From CAG-390 sp045531455 (lineage in GTDB: Bacteria > Bacillota > Clostridia > Oscillospirales > CAG-272), in assembly GCA_045531455.1 (NCBI GenBank), contig JAZSEA010000001.1, positions 1-34,162 on the forward strand: 34,162 nt of DNA, given 5' to 3'. A model generated the notes under the pieces. That model saw only the letters and a list, made by a program, of their open reading frames with translations, did no database searches and was not told the origin of the DNA. Position numbers and translations under genes: made by a program. Positions 23,532 to 30,547 of the stretch are shown one piece after another. Numbering within the stretch: position 1 is the stretch's first letter; each line of letters opens with the position of its first letter.

Positions 23532-24197
23532 CGCACGCAGACGGCGTTTGTCGAGGATCTTGATTCCATCGCTTCTCGAGGATGAAACGATACCCTCGGA
23601 GGCGAAATATTTAAGCATACGAGATACTACTTCACGGGCAGATCCCATGTACTTGGCGATCTGCTCGTGCGTCAGTTTTACGGTATCGGTGCCGTTTTTC
23701 GCACATTCGTCGAGCAGGAAGATCGCAAGTCGCTTGTCCATACTCATAAATAGGATCTGTTGCATTACCCACATAACGTCGGAGAAGCGTCCGAGTGCGC
23801 TTTCGAGCGCAAAGATCTTTGCCTCGGGCATACGTCTTGCGAGGTCCTCGTAGGCACATCCGCCGACGACGACGCATTCGCTTGTTTCCTCCGAGTCAAC
23901 GAAAACGTCAAAGGTTATCGACTCGAGCACGCAGGATGCCGAGAGGATGCACATCTCGCCGGGGAAAATGCGGTAGAGGGTGATCTCCTTGCCGTCCTCA
24001 GAGAGGATGTAGAGGCGGAGACTGCCCGACTTGACGAGAATGACGCCCGTGCAGCTCGCCCCGTCGTGAATATTTGCGCCCTTGCGGAAATTAACGTGTT
24101 GCGAGGAACGGAGAAACGTTTCGCGGTCGTGCTCGGACATCCGATCCCAGAAGGGGAAGGTTTCTCTGAATAATTCAATAAGCTCTTGTTTTTCCAT
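23523..24197 (-). CDS. Crp/Fnr family transcriptional regulator
   Basis: 224 residues: an N-terminal cyclic-nucleotide-binding-like beta-roll (about 15-130, 'GVILVKSGSLRLYILSEDGKEITLY'), a dimer helix, and a C-terminal winged helix 'LTHEQIAKYMGSAREVVSRML'. The recognition helix carries R188-E189-x-x-x-R193, matching R180, E181 and R185 of E. coli CRP that read GTGA. Cysteines at about 49 and in 'CILSASC' (about 83-89) could sense redox state, but no FNR-type four-Cys [4Fe-4S] set is evident. Predicted targets are the three GTGA-N5-TCAC promoters in this window. It is convergent with thioredoxin and has its own sigma-A promoter. Confidence 0.9.
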   Translation of the reverse strand: MEKQELIELFRETFPFWDRMSEHDRETFLRSSQHVNFRKGANIHDGASCTGVILVKSGSLRLYILSEDGKEITLYRIFPGEMCILSASCVLESITFDVFVDSEETSECVVVGGCAYEDLARRMPEAKIFALESALGRFSDVMWVMQQILFMSMDKRLAIFLLDECAKNGTDTVKLTHEQIAKYMGSAREVVSRMLKYFASEGIVSSSRSDGIKILDKRRLRALT

Positions 24198-24225
24198 GAT
24201 GAACTCCGAAAAGATTTATGGCTTG

Positions 24226-24254
24226 ATTATAGCACGAATTCGGGAGAAAGTCAA
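24226..24254 (-). promoter_or_regulatory. Promoter of the Crp/Fnr gene
   Basis: On the minus strand TTGACT (24249-24254), 17 bp, TATAAT (24226-24231). No GTGA-N5-TCAC box is seen here, so autoregulation is not indicated. Confidence 0.8.
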
Positions 24255-24279
24255 TAAAGCGGGAAAGTTTTTGAAGATT

Positions 24280-24416
24280 CTAAAGAAACTTTTTTCAAAA
24301 AGTTTCTTTAGTGGGGTGCGGGGCAAAGCCCTGCGTCTTGCGTTTCGAACAGACTGCGTCCCGCAGGATGTTCGGAAGGAATAAAATCTCCCCATTGCGG
24401 GAGATTTTATTCCTTC
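24280..24416. repeat. Hairpin cluster in the crp-metallopeptidase gap
   Basis: CTAAAGAAACTTTTT-TC-AAAAAGTTTCTTTAG (24280-24311, 15-bp stem), a small GGGC-AAA-GCCC hairpin near 24320, and an 18-bp stem with arms 24375-24392 and 24399-24416 (GAAGGAATAAAATCTCCC and its complement). The last is the same family as hairpins at 27822-27864 and 33949-33992. Confidence 0.75.
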
Positions 24417-24438
24417 ACTCTATATTGAGCATAATTTT

Positions 24439-24612
24439 GCGCGCCTTTAAGAGGTAACCACCCCCTCGCTCCCCCTCCTTTAAACAAGGAGGGGGATGCC
24501 TCGCGAGCAATCGAGCTTGGTTCAGCTACAGAGATGTTGCCGATATCCTATAATTTTGATTATTTCAATTATGGACCCCACCCTGCACCCTCCCCGTAAA
24601 CCGGGGAGGGAA
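24439..24612. repeat. Two GC-rich REP-like hairpins
   Basis: CCCCCTCCTT-TAAAC-AAGGAGGGGG (24471-24495), preceded by GCGCGCCTTTAAGAGG at 24439, and CCCTCCCCG-TAAAC-CGGGGAGGG (24588-24610). The GCGCGCCTTTAAGAGG lead-in recurs at 29562, before a similar hairpin. The rest of the gap up to 24784 shows no gene. Confidence 0.7.
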
Positions 24613-24784
24613 CGAGTGCGTTGCTCAAAAACAGCTATCTGAATATGAAAAACATCCGCGCATACTGTTCTGAAATAGGAAAGGGGAGCTTGAGAGTGCG
24701 AGCTTCATTGTTTGGCTTTCGGAATATTTGATAAGATTACGAAGTTGGGAAAGGGTTGAGTTTGTAAAGAATAGTGCCGTCTTA

Positions 24785-24813
24785 TTTACATTTTGCGGGA
24801 TTTATGGTATAAT
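24785..24813 (+). promoter_or_regulatory. Promoter of the metallopeptidase lipoprotein
   Basis: TTTACA (24785-24790), 17 bp, TATAAT (24808-24813). Confidence 0.78.
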
Positions 24814-24857
24814 AAATCGGTAAGATAATCTTGATTTTTACGGAGGAAAGGCAGATA

Positions 24858-26351
24858 ATGAAAAACAAGTTGATTGTTTTGATTATTTCATTGATGATAC
24901 TTATGACATCTTGCGTCAATAATTCATCCACCGCCCCCGAAAGAACGTATAATATCGCCGATATCACCTATTCCGAGCCAACGGCTCAATATGCTTTCAG
25001 ATTGAATATGGAGACAACGGAAACTGAATCCGCCAAATACTTTTTTGAAGAAAGCGTCGAGACAAAAGACCGTGAGGCTTGCATAGAAGTAACGGATAAG
25101 GTGTTGTCAAACTTGACATTGGATGAAGTTGTTCCCGAAATATATGTGTTCTCAAATGATAGATACAATTACAAGAACATAAGTGATCACAAGTTTTATT
25201 GCTCCATTCAAGATTGGAAGTCGGTTGAATATGTAACAGACGTTTTACTTGTCGCCTACGGTGAATCGACACATTACGGAACGGCTTTCGGCTACGCAAA
25301 TTATCTATCTAAAAATTATAATTGGAAAAGTTACGAGAGCAAATTTTCTAATCCTTCTGTTAGCGACACATTCGACTTGAATTATTTGTGCTTTAACGAA
25401 AGCTTTACTACATCCAATGATATTGCTGTTGCAAAAGGAATTGCTTGTGCGTTCGTTGATGCGTATATTAACCGGCACGGAGAACAAGCCTTCCAACAGC
25501 TTTTGTCTGCTCCTTCCAAATCAACAAATGCTCTTGCGTCGTACTATGCGGAAAACGGAGTATCTTATACCCCCTCAACAGTTCAATATGGATATGGCGG
25601 TAAAAAATACGATTATTTGGTTTACTCTGATTACGGCACATTCTATATCGGAAAAGATTGGGTTGATATGTGTGCGGAGCAAAATCCGCTGATAACTGAC
25701 GGCTTCCTGCACTCCAATTATGCAGATACTAAAGCATTTTTTGAAACAAACCTTAAGCAGATGAAACAGTATCAAGAATTATTTAATCTTGACAATTATA
25801 ATAATGATTTAGATATTGTATTCTCAAACCCGATAAGCGCATTCAAATATTCATTCTACCAAACTGTAATTCACCGCATTTATCTATATAATGTTGATTC
25901 TTTAATGCACGAATACATTCACTCCCTCACAACGACGAATACCTCAATGGCAATGTGGAAGGTTGAGGGCTTCGCAAGATATTTTTCTTACTATTATGAT
26001 TTCTACGGAATGCCGTTTTTGAATCAAGATTACAATAATTCCCCTAACACACCCGAACTAAAGTATATTCACGAATATTTAGCCACTATAAATAGACCCA
26101 TAGATATGGCGAAAGATTATTGTGAATTAGAGAATGTTGCAGTGTATTACTTCGGCTTTACTGATCCTGATGCAAACTATTTAGCCGGCTCTTCGTTTGT
26201 TCAGTATTTGGTGAAACAGTATGGCGAAGACGCTGTTATCAATTCAATTTACGGAAACGGCGATCCGTTGCCAAAAACCTATGCCGAATTGGTCAAGGAG
26301 TGGAACGCTTTTATTGAAGCTAATTATAGCAATTACAGTAAGTACAAATGA
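24858..26351 (+). CDS. Lipoprotein with HExxH zinc-metallopeptidase motif
   Basis: 497 residues. The signal peptide ends in a lipobox (LMTSC). The catalytic motif is H351-E-Y-I-H355 with a downstream glutamate at E370 in 'KVEGFARYF', the pattern of gluzincin peptidases (HExxH plus Glu in an 'EGFA' helix). A C-terminal helical part contains 'GSSFVQYLVKQYGEDAV', as in M1-like peptidases. The first ~330 residues match nothing I can name. The start at 24858 is chosen from GGAGG at 24842. Base and codon use are clearly more AT-rich than in most of the window, hinting at acquisition by transfer. Likely a surface protease of unknown substrate. Confidence 0.8.
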   Translation: MKNKLIVLIISLMILMTSCVNNSSTAPERTYNIADITYSEPTAQYAFRLNMETTETESAKYFFEESVETKDREACIEVTDKVLSNLTLDEVVPEIYVFSNDRYNYKNISDHKFYCSIQDWKSVEYVTDVLLVAYGESTHYGTAFGYANYLSKNYNWKSYESKFSNPSVSDTFDLNYLCFNESFTTSNDIAVAKGIACAFVDAYINRHGEQAFQQLLSAPSKSTNALASYYAENGVSYTPSTVQYGYGGKKYDYLVYSDYGTFYIGKDWVDMCAEQNPLITDGFLHSNYADTKAFFETNLKQMKQYQELFNLDNYNNDLDIVFSNPISAFKYSFYQTVIHRIYLYNVDSLMHEYIHSLTTTNTSMAMWKVEGFARYFSYYYDFYGMPFLNQDYNNSPNTPELKYIHEYLATINRPIDMAKDYCELENVAVYYFGFTDPDANYLAGSSFVQYLVKQYGEDAVINSIYGNGDPLPKTYAELVKEWNAFIEANYSNYSKYK

Positions 26352-26392
26352 GTTTGATATTAAATCGAGATACTTGAATTTTGGAGAATCTG

Positions 26393-26911
26393 ATGAATAA
26401 GGCTCTTAGAGAATTACTAATTGAAAAAGTCGGCAAAGAATTAAATCAAAAAGGATTTTGTATTGCCGATGCTGGTGTCAAATATGTTGTTTATCATAGA
26501 AAGCACGAGGATTATATAGAAATAATTCAATGGGCGAAAGATAAATACGAATCATATATTACTGTTTCGGCATCAATTGCTTTTTTGAATACTATTGAAG
26601 AAAAAACAAATATAAATTTTAAATGGTTCAATGAATTCAAAAAATGTGATTATAATAAAATTGATGTCAGCGATTGCGTTAATAAATATTTTTTAAAAGG
26701 TCATTATGGCGATGAATTTCACTATGGTGATGTATATATTGCTATAGGAAGAGGAGTTGTCGGAGTAGCACCTGATAGCAATAACACGCCATTGGGCATT
26801 AGAATAAAGAAATACAAAGATTCAACATATTCAGAGTTATGTGATCTTATTATCAAGAGAATGAATAATATTTATTCTTGGTTAGACGAGCAAAAACGAT
26901 CTGTTAGCTAA
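26393..26911 (+). CDS. Hypothetical protein
   Basis: 172 residues, not recognised. It is soluble-looking, with mixed alpha/beta character, many Lys, Ile and Asn codons and no signal peptide. The N-terminal third ('ELLIEKVGKELNQKGF') and central 'YKDSTYSEL' give no family. The ATG at 26393 follows GGAG at 26383. It sits 41 bases after the metallopeptidase gene and shares its AT-rich composition, so the two probably arrived and are transcribed together. Confidence 0.7.
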   Translation: MNKALRELLIEKVGKELNQKGFCIADAGVKYVVYHRKHEDYIEIIQWAKDKYESYITVSASIAFLNTIEEKTNINFKWFNEFKKCDYNKIDVSDCVNKYFLKGHYGDEFHYGDVYIAIGRGVVGVAPDSNNTPLGIRIKKYKDSTYSELCDLIIKRMNNIYSWLDEQKRSVS

Positions 26912-26947
26912 ACTCACGTTTGACGATCATATACCAAAATAAGCAAG

Positions 26948-26979
26948 ATCCACGGTTCAAATCGAACCGTGGATTTTTA
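26948..26979 (+). terminator. Rho-independent terminator
   Basis: ATCCACGGTTC - AAATC - GAACCGTGGAT followed by T-rich sequence, between convergent genes. Confidence 0.9.
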
Positions 26980-26982
26980 CTA

Positions 26983-27456
26983 TTAATCATAATGAATATG
27001 CGCGTTTTTTGCCCAACTCCTATGTAAACAGAGACTTACGCAAAGGTTGAAAACGAAATAAAGCGGAATATTGATAAAAATCCAACCGAAAACGTAGTTG
27101 AAGATCCAATAAACGAAGGTTATGACCGCAACGAAGATCAGCTCTGCCCAGAAATCCTTTGACTTCATTATTTTATTGAAGTCGTTTTTGAAATCATAGG
27201 GTTCTTCTCTCAACTTTGCAACGTAAGTGATCTTTTCTTCACTGCCGTTCTTTTTGTAAAAAAAGATGATTATGAATGCGATCGCGGGCCACAACAGTCG
27301 CATAATTGTCTGCGTCAGCGCAACGCCGTCTTTTTCCGAGCCCGCTATCGAATTGCAGATCGGCAAAAGAAGAAAGTTGCCCAATAAAAATGATGCAACT
27401 ATCGCCATTACGTACGACAAAAGGATGAATAAGTGCTGTTTGAGTTTTGAGTTCAT
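26983..27456 (-). CDS. Small membrane protein of unknown function
   Basis: 157 residues with four predicted membrane segments (about 8-30, 48-66, 105-122, 124-146) and a charged loop of about 67-103 between the second and third. No family is recognised. AAAGGAG precedes the ATG. A minus-strand TATAAT lies at 27529-27534 with a weak -35 (TTTCCA) 17 bp before it. AT-rich like its neighbours. Confidence 0.7.
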   Translation of the reverse strand: MNSKLKQHLFILLSYVMAIVASFLLGNFLLLPICNSIAGSEKDGVALTQTIMRLLWPAIAFIIIFFYKKNGSEEKITYVAKLREEPYDFKNDFNKIMKSKDFWAELIFVAVITFVYWIFNYVFGWIFINIPLYFVFNLCVSLCLHRSWAKNAHIHYD

Positions 27457-27707
27457 GATTTTTCTCCTTTAAAATGCAAGCATTTGATTATTAAGGGGGG
27501 TCAATACATCATTCTGAAATCTAATATAATTATATCACAAAATCAAACGATTGGAAAGCGTGAAAATCAACAAATTTTCGCATTGATTTTTGTCTAAGAT
27601 GCACAGTTTGTAATGGGGCGGACGATATCACACCGAAGACTACTCGTGCCAAAGACACTATCAACTGTGTTTAGAACGCTGAACAAAAAGATTCGCGCAC
27701 TTAAACT

Positions 27708-27732
27708 CCTCCCTCCGGTTTACGGAGGGAGG
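27708..27732. repeat. GC-rich REP-like hairpin
   Basis: CCTCCCTCCG-GTTTA-CGGAGGGAGG; same family as those near 24471, 24588, 29591 and 29709, here with the loop in the opposite orientation. Confidence 0.65.
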
Positions 27733-27821
27733 GTGGGAGGGAGGTCCATAATTAAAATATGCAAAATTATCGGATATCGTCCTCGGTTAGATTTTGGCGC
27801 GTTTTTGCACAAATGAGGAGC

Positions 27822-27986
27822 GAAGGAGCGAAAATCTCCCCGTCAGGGGAGATTTTACTCCTTCCAAGCGGTCACCGGGGACGGCGCCCGCTTTATGCGC
27901 AGGGGATATTTCGACCTCTGCGGAGGTCGAGTTAAGGCTCTGCCTTAAGGATCCGCAAACTTTGAAAAGTATGATCAAACTTTACC
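27822..27986. repeat. Dispersed intergenic element, copy B
   Basis: Starts with a long hairpin (arms GAAGGAG..AAAATCTCCCC and GGGGAGATTTT..CTCCTTC, 27822-27864). It continues through CCAAGCGGTC, CGACCTCTGCGGAGGTCG and GGCTCTGCCTTAAGGAT, and ends in CCGCAAACTTTGAAAAGT...GATCAAACTTTACC. The same blocks in the same order occur at 33949-34114. Confidence 0.85.
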
Positions 27987-28014
27987 GCTAATGATATTTA
28001 TTAAAAATTTACCT

Positions 28015-28104
28015 TAAACTTCGCCGTAGGCGAACGTTAACTCGGCGTAAGCCGACATTAACTCGCGCTTTGCGCGATCTTAACTTGCGCGTAGCGCAAT
28101 TTTA
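28015..28104 (+). repeat. Array of four mini-hairpins upstream of trxB
   Basis: TTCGCC-GTA-GGCGAA (28020-28034), TCGGC-GTAA-GCCGA (28042-28055), TCGCGC-TTT-GCGCGA (28063-28077), TTGCGC-GTA-GCGCAA (28085-28099), joined by TTAACT linkers. It is the same element as at 19693-19774 (minus strand). It ends directly before the Crp/Fnr-type box of trxB. Confidence 0.87.
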
Positions 28105-28111
28105 ACTCTTT

Positions 28112-28153
28112 TGTGATCGTGTCACGGAAAACTTATCGAAAAAGAGATATAAT
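28112..28153 (+). promoter_or_regulatory. Crp/Fnr-type box and promoter of thioredoxin reductase
   Basis: TGTGA-TCGTG-TCACG (28112-28126, centre 28119), then TATAAT at 28148-28153: again exactly 29 bp from box centre to the first base of the -10, and no -35 hexamer. Confidence 0.82.
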
Positions 28154-28184
28154 ATAAATGTAATAAACGAAAGCGAGAATTATA

Positions 28185-29093
28185 ATGGAACACGTTTACG
28201 ATATGATAGTAATAGGTGGCGGACCTGCGGGCTACACGGCTGCTCTTTATGCGGCGCGTGCGGGGCTTGACGTCGTGCTGATAGAAAAAATGTCGGCGGG
28301 CGGTCAGATGGCTGTCACCGATACGATTGATAATTATTCCGGCTTCGACTCGGGTATCCCCGGCTACGAGCTCGGTATGAAGATGCAGGCGGGTGCGGAG
28401 AGATTCGGTGCTGTCACGAAGTACGCAGAAGTCGTCTCTGCCGAGCTTGAAGGAAAGATCAAAAAAGTCAAAACTTCCTCGGGTGAGTTTCAGGCGCGCA
28501 CGGTCGTCATCGCAACGGGTGCGGGTCCGCGTGAGCTTGGTGTTGAAAGGGAAGAGGAATACGTCGGACGCGGCGTCCACTACTGCGCTCACTGCGACGG
28601 AAGATTCTATAAGAACAAGGTAGTTGCCGTTGTCGGCGGAGGCAATTCGGCACTTGAGGATGCTCTCTATCTTGCCCGACTTGCTAAGAAAGTCTACCTT
28701 ATACACCGCCGCGACTCATTCCGTGCCTCGAAGATCTATGTCGATGCCCTCGGCAAGTCCGCAAATATCGAGTTCCTCGCGAACAGTTCGGTTTCCGAGC
28801 TTATCGCGGACGAGAGAGTGACGGGCATCCGACTTGCGGATGGGCGCGAGCTTGAGGTGAACGGTCTTTTCGTCAGCATCGGAAGAAAGCCTGCGTCCGA
28901 GCTCTTCCGCGGTCAGCTCGAGCTCGACGGCGGCGGTTATATCATTGCCGATGAGTCGACAAGAACGAATATCGCGGGAGTTTACGCGGTCGGCGACGTC
29001 AGAACGAAGCCTCTGCGCCAGGTCGTAACGGCTGTCGGCGACGGCGCGGTTGCCGTGCATTTTGCCGAGGAATATCTCGCAGAATGTGATTAA
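28185..29093 (+). CDS. trxB: Thioredoxin reductase
   Basis: 302 residues, usual length. FAD-binding GGGPAGYTAALYAARAG (about 11-27), the redox pair C134-A-H-C137-D-G (usually CATCDG; the His is a mild variant), a second nucleotide motif GGGNSALEDALYL for NADPH, and the C-terminal FAD motif 'AGVYAVGDVRTKPLRQV'. It uses NADPH to reduce thioredoxin, the partner at 23226-23531. The ribosome site is weak (GCGAG region), so translation may be modest. It is followed 77 bases later by superoxide reductase with its own promoter. Confidence 0.93.
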   Translation: MEHVYDMIVIGGGPAGYTAALYAARAGLDVVLIEKMSAGGQMAVTDTIDNYSGFDSGIPGYELGMKMQAGAERFGAVTKYAEVVSAELEGKIKKVKTSSGEFQARTVVIATGAGPRELGVEREEEYVGRGVHYCAHCDGRFYKNKVVAVVGGGNSALEDALYLARLAKKVYLIHRRDSFRASKIYVDALGKSANIEFLANSSVSELIADERVTGIRLADGRELEVNGLFVSIGRKPASELFRGQLELDGGGYIIADESTRTNIAGVYAVGDVRTKPLRQVVTAVGDGAVAVHFAEEYLAECD

Positions 29094-29126
29094 ATCACAG
29101 AAAACAGCCAAAAATTATGATATAAT
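29085..29126 (+). promoter_or_regulatory. Crp/Fnr-type box and promoter of superoxide reductase
   Basis: TGTGA-TTAAA-TCACA (29085-29099, centre 29092), then TATAAT at 29121-29126, 29 bp from box centre. The box overlaps the stop codon of trxB. Confidence 0.82.
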
Positions 29127-29169
29127 AAGGTCACAACAAAACAAAACACCAATTTGGAGGATTTTAATA

Positions 29170-29553
29170 ATGAAGAACAACGTTAAGTTTTATATCTGTG
29201 AGCATTGCGGAAACGTAGTCGAAAAGGTCGAGGATCACGGCGTACCCGTGATGTGCTGCGGCAAGAAGATGGCAGAGCTCGTTCCCGGAACTGTTGAGGC
29301 AAGCCACGAAAAGCATATTCCCGTAGCTGTGGTCGAGGGCAATCTGGTAAAGGTCTCGGTCGGATCGGTCGAGCATCCCATGGCAGAGGAGCACAGCATT
29401 CTTTGGGTCGCGTTAGAGACGGACAGCGGACTCTACCGCAAGCACCTTGAGGTAGGCAAGGCTCCCGAGGCAGTCTTCGCGCTCGCCGATGAAAAGCCCG
29501 TCGCGGTCTACGCTTACTGCAACCTGCACGGACTCTGGAAAGTCGAGCTTTAA
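29170..29553 (+). CDS. dfx: Superoxide reductase (desulfoferrodoxin, two-iron type)
   Basis: 127 residues. The N-terminal desulforedoxin-like site has C10-x-x-C13 and C29-C30. The catalytic site is H46, E47, K48, H49 in SHEKHIP, H69 and H75 in EHPMAEEH, and C117-N-L-H120. The enzyme reduces superoxide to peroxide in anaerobes without making oxygen. The start at 29170 follows GGAGG; the frame extends upstream into trxB but has no ribosome site there. The two redox partners in the same predicted regulon (thioredoxin and its reductase) fit an oxidative-stress response. Confidence 0.95.
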   Translation: MKNNVKFYICEHCGNVVEKVEDHGVPVMCCGKKMAELVPGTVEASHEKHIPVAVVEGNLVKVSVGSVEHPMAEEHSILWVALETDSGLYRKHLEVGKAPEAVFALADEKPVAVYAYCNLHGLWKVEL

Positions 29554-29561
29554 TTAAAAAT

Positions 29562-29733
29562 GCGCGCCTTTAAGAGGGACCCATCCCCTAACCCCTTCCC
29601 GTGAACCGGGAAGGGGTATTTGTTTCTGCTTGTGTTTTGTTTGCATACAGAGATTTCATCGATATCCGTGAAATTTTGTATCGGTAAAGTTGGACCATCC
29701 CCCTCGCTCCCCCTTCCGTAAACCGGAAGGGGG
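29562..29733. repeat. Two GC-rich REP-like hairpins in the dfx-ECF gap
   Basis: GCGCGCCTTTAAGAGG at 29562, then ACCCCTTCCCG-TGAAC-CGGGAAGGGGT (29591-29617), and CCCCCTTCCG-TAAAC-CGGAAGGGGG (29709-29733). They vary in stem sequence while keeping pairing and the TAAAC/TGAAC loop. Confidence 0.72.
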
Positions 29734-29815
29734 AAGCCGGAGAGCTCGAGCTTCTTTATTCGGAGTTCTGAACTTCGTATATTATGTTTCCGACACGATA
29801 TATCGTATTTGCCTA

Positions 29816-29899
29816 TGGACTCCGCGAATCGAATATGTTATTATTATATAAACCCGTCGATATGTACAAATCCGTCATTACCTATTTGTGCATATTGAC
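29816..29899 (+). promoter_or_regulatory. Promoter and 5' leader hairpin of ECF cassette 1
   Basis: TGGACT (29816-29821), 17 bp, TATTAT (29839-29844). About 12 bases on, GTCGATATGTACAAAT (29856-29871) pairs with ATTTGTGCATATTGAC (29884-29899) with a few wobble or mismatched positions, leaving a 12-base loop. A matching hairpin lies in cassette 2. The stem would lie at the very 5' end of the mRNA. Confidence 0.65.
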
Positions 29900-29989
29900 A
29901 AAAATCAAAAACCTTTCAAAAAAAGCGTTACTTTTTGGGTACAAACCGATTCTTATAGGATGAAGGGACAAATCGAGAGGAGTGAGCTC

Positions 29990-30547
29990 ATGGATGACAA
30001 AGAAATAATCGAATTGTTCTTCGCCCGCGATGAGGCTGCAATTGCCGAAACCCAGAAAAAATACGGTGGACTTTGCTATTATATTGCATCGAATATCTTG
30101 GAGCAGCACGAGGACTCCGAGGAGTGCGTCAGCGACGTCCTTCTCGCGCTCTGGAACGCGATACCTCCCGACCGCCCCGACGACCTGCGCGCATATATAG
30201 GTAAAGCCGTGCGAAATCGGGCGCATGCGATTTTGCGCGACTCAAACACCTGGAAGAGGGGCGGAAGGGTTACCTTCGTCGGTGAGGAATTTCTCTCGAC
30301 TGTAGAAGACGGCACCGATCTCGCGGCGGATTTTGATGCGGCAAGGATGGGCAAGGTCATAAGCGATTTTCTCCGCACGATAGGAGAGACTAATAAGGAT
30401 ATCTTCGTCATGCGGTATTGGTTCGGAATGAGCCACGCGCAGATCGCGGATATCGAGGGATGCTCGGTCGGCAAGGTCAAAATGTCTCTTTCACGAACCA
30501 AGAAAAAGCTTGCAAAAGAACTCGGAAAGGAAGGTTTTACGGTATGA
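29990..30547 (+). CDS. ECF-type RNA polymerase sigma factor (cassette 1)
   Basis: 185 residues. A sigma-2 region (about 1-80, with 'ECVSDVLLALWNAIPPDRPDDLRAYIGKAVRNRA') and a sigma-4 region (about 125-180, 'YWFGMSHAQIADIEGCSVGKVKMSLSRTKKKL'). The start at 29990 follows GAGGAG; another in-frame ATG is at 29960. It overlaps the next gene by four bases (ATGA). The paralogue at 31995-32552 has the same length. ECF factors are usually held by a membrane anti-sigma protein; the downstream gene is the candidate. Confidence 0.88.
   Translation: MDDKEIIELFFARDEAAIAETQKKYGGLCYYIASNILEQHEDSEECVSDVLLALWNAIPPDRPDDLRAYIGKAVRNRAHAILRDSNTWKRGGRVTFVGEEFLSTVEDGTDLAADFDAARMGKVISDFLRTIGETNKDIFVMRYWFGMSHAQIADIEGCSVGKVKMSLSRTKKKLAKELGKEGFTV

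Noticed and set aside
24439..29733. CRISPR-like repeated hairpins
   Set aside because: Copies are irregularly spaced, vary in sequence and have no unique spacers of fixed length.
29888..29989. Upstream start for the ECF factor
   Set aside because: The open frame extends upstream through the leader hairpin and lacks a ribosome site; 29990 has GAGGAG and matches the paralogue's length.
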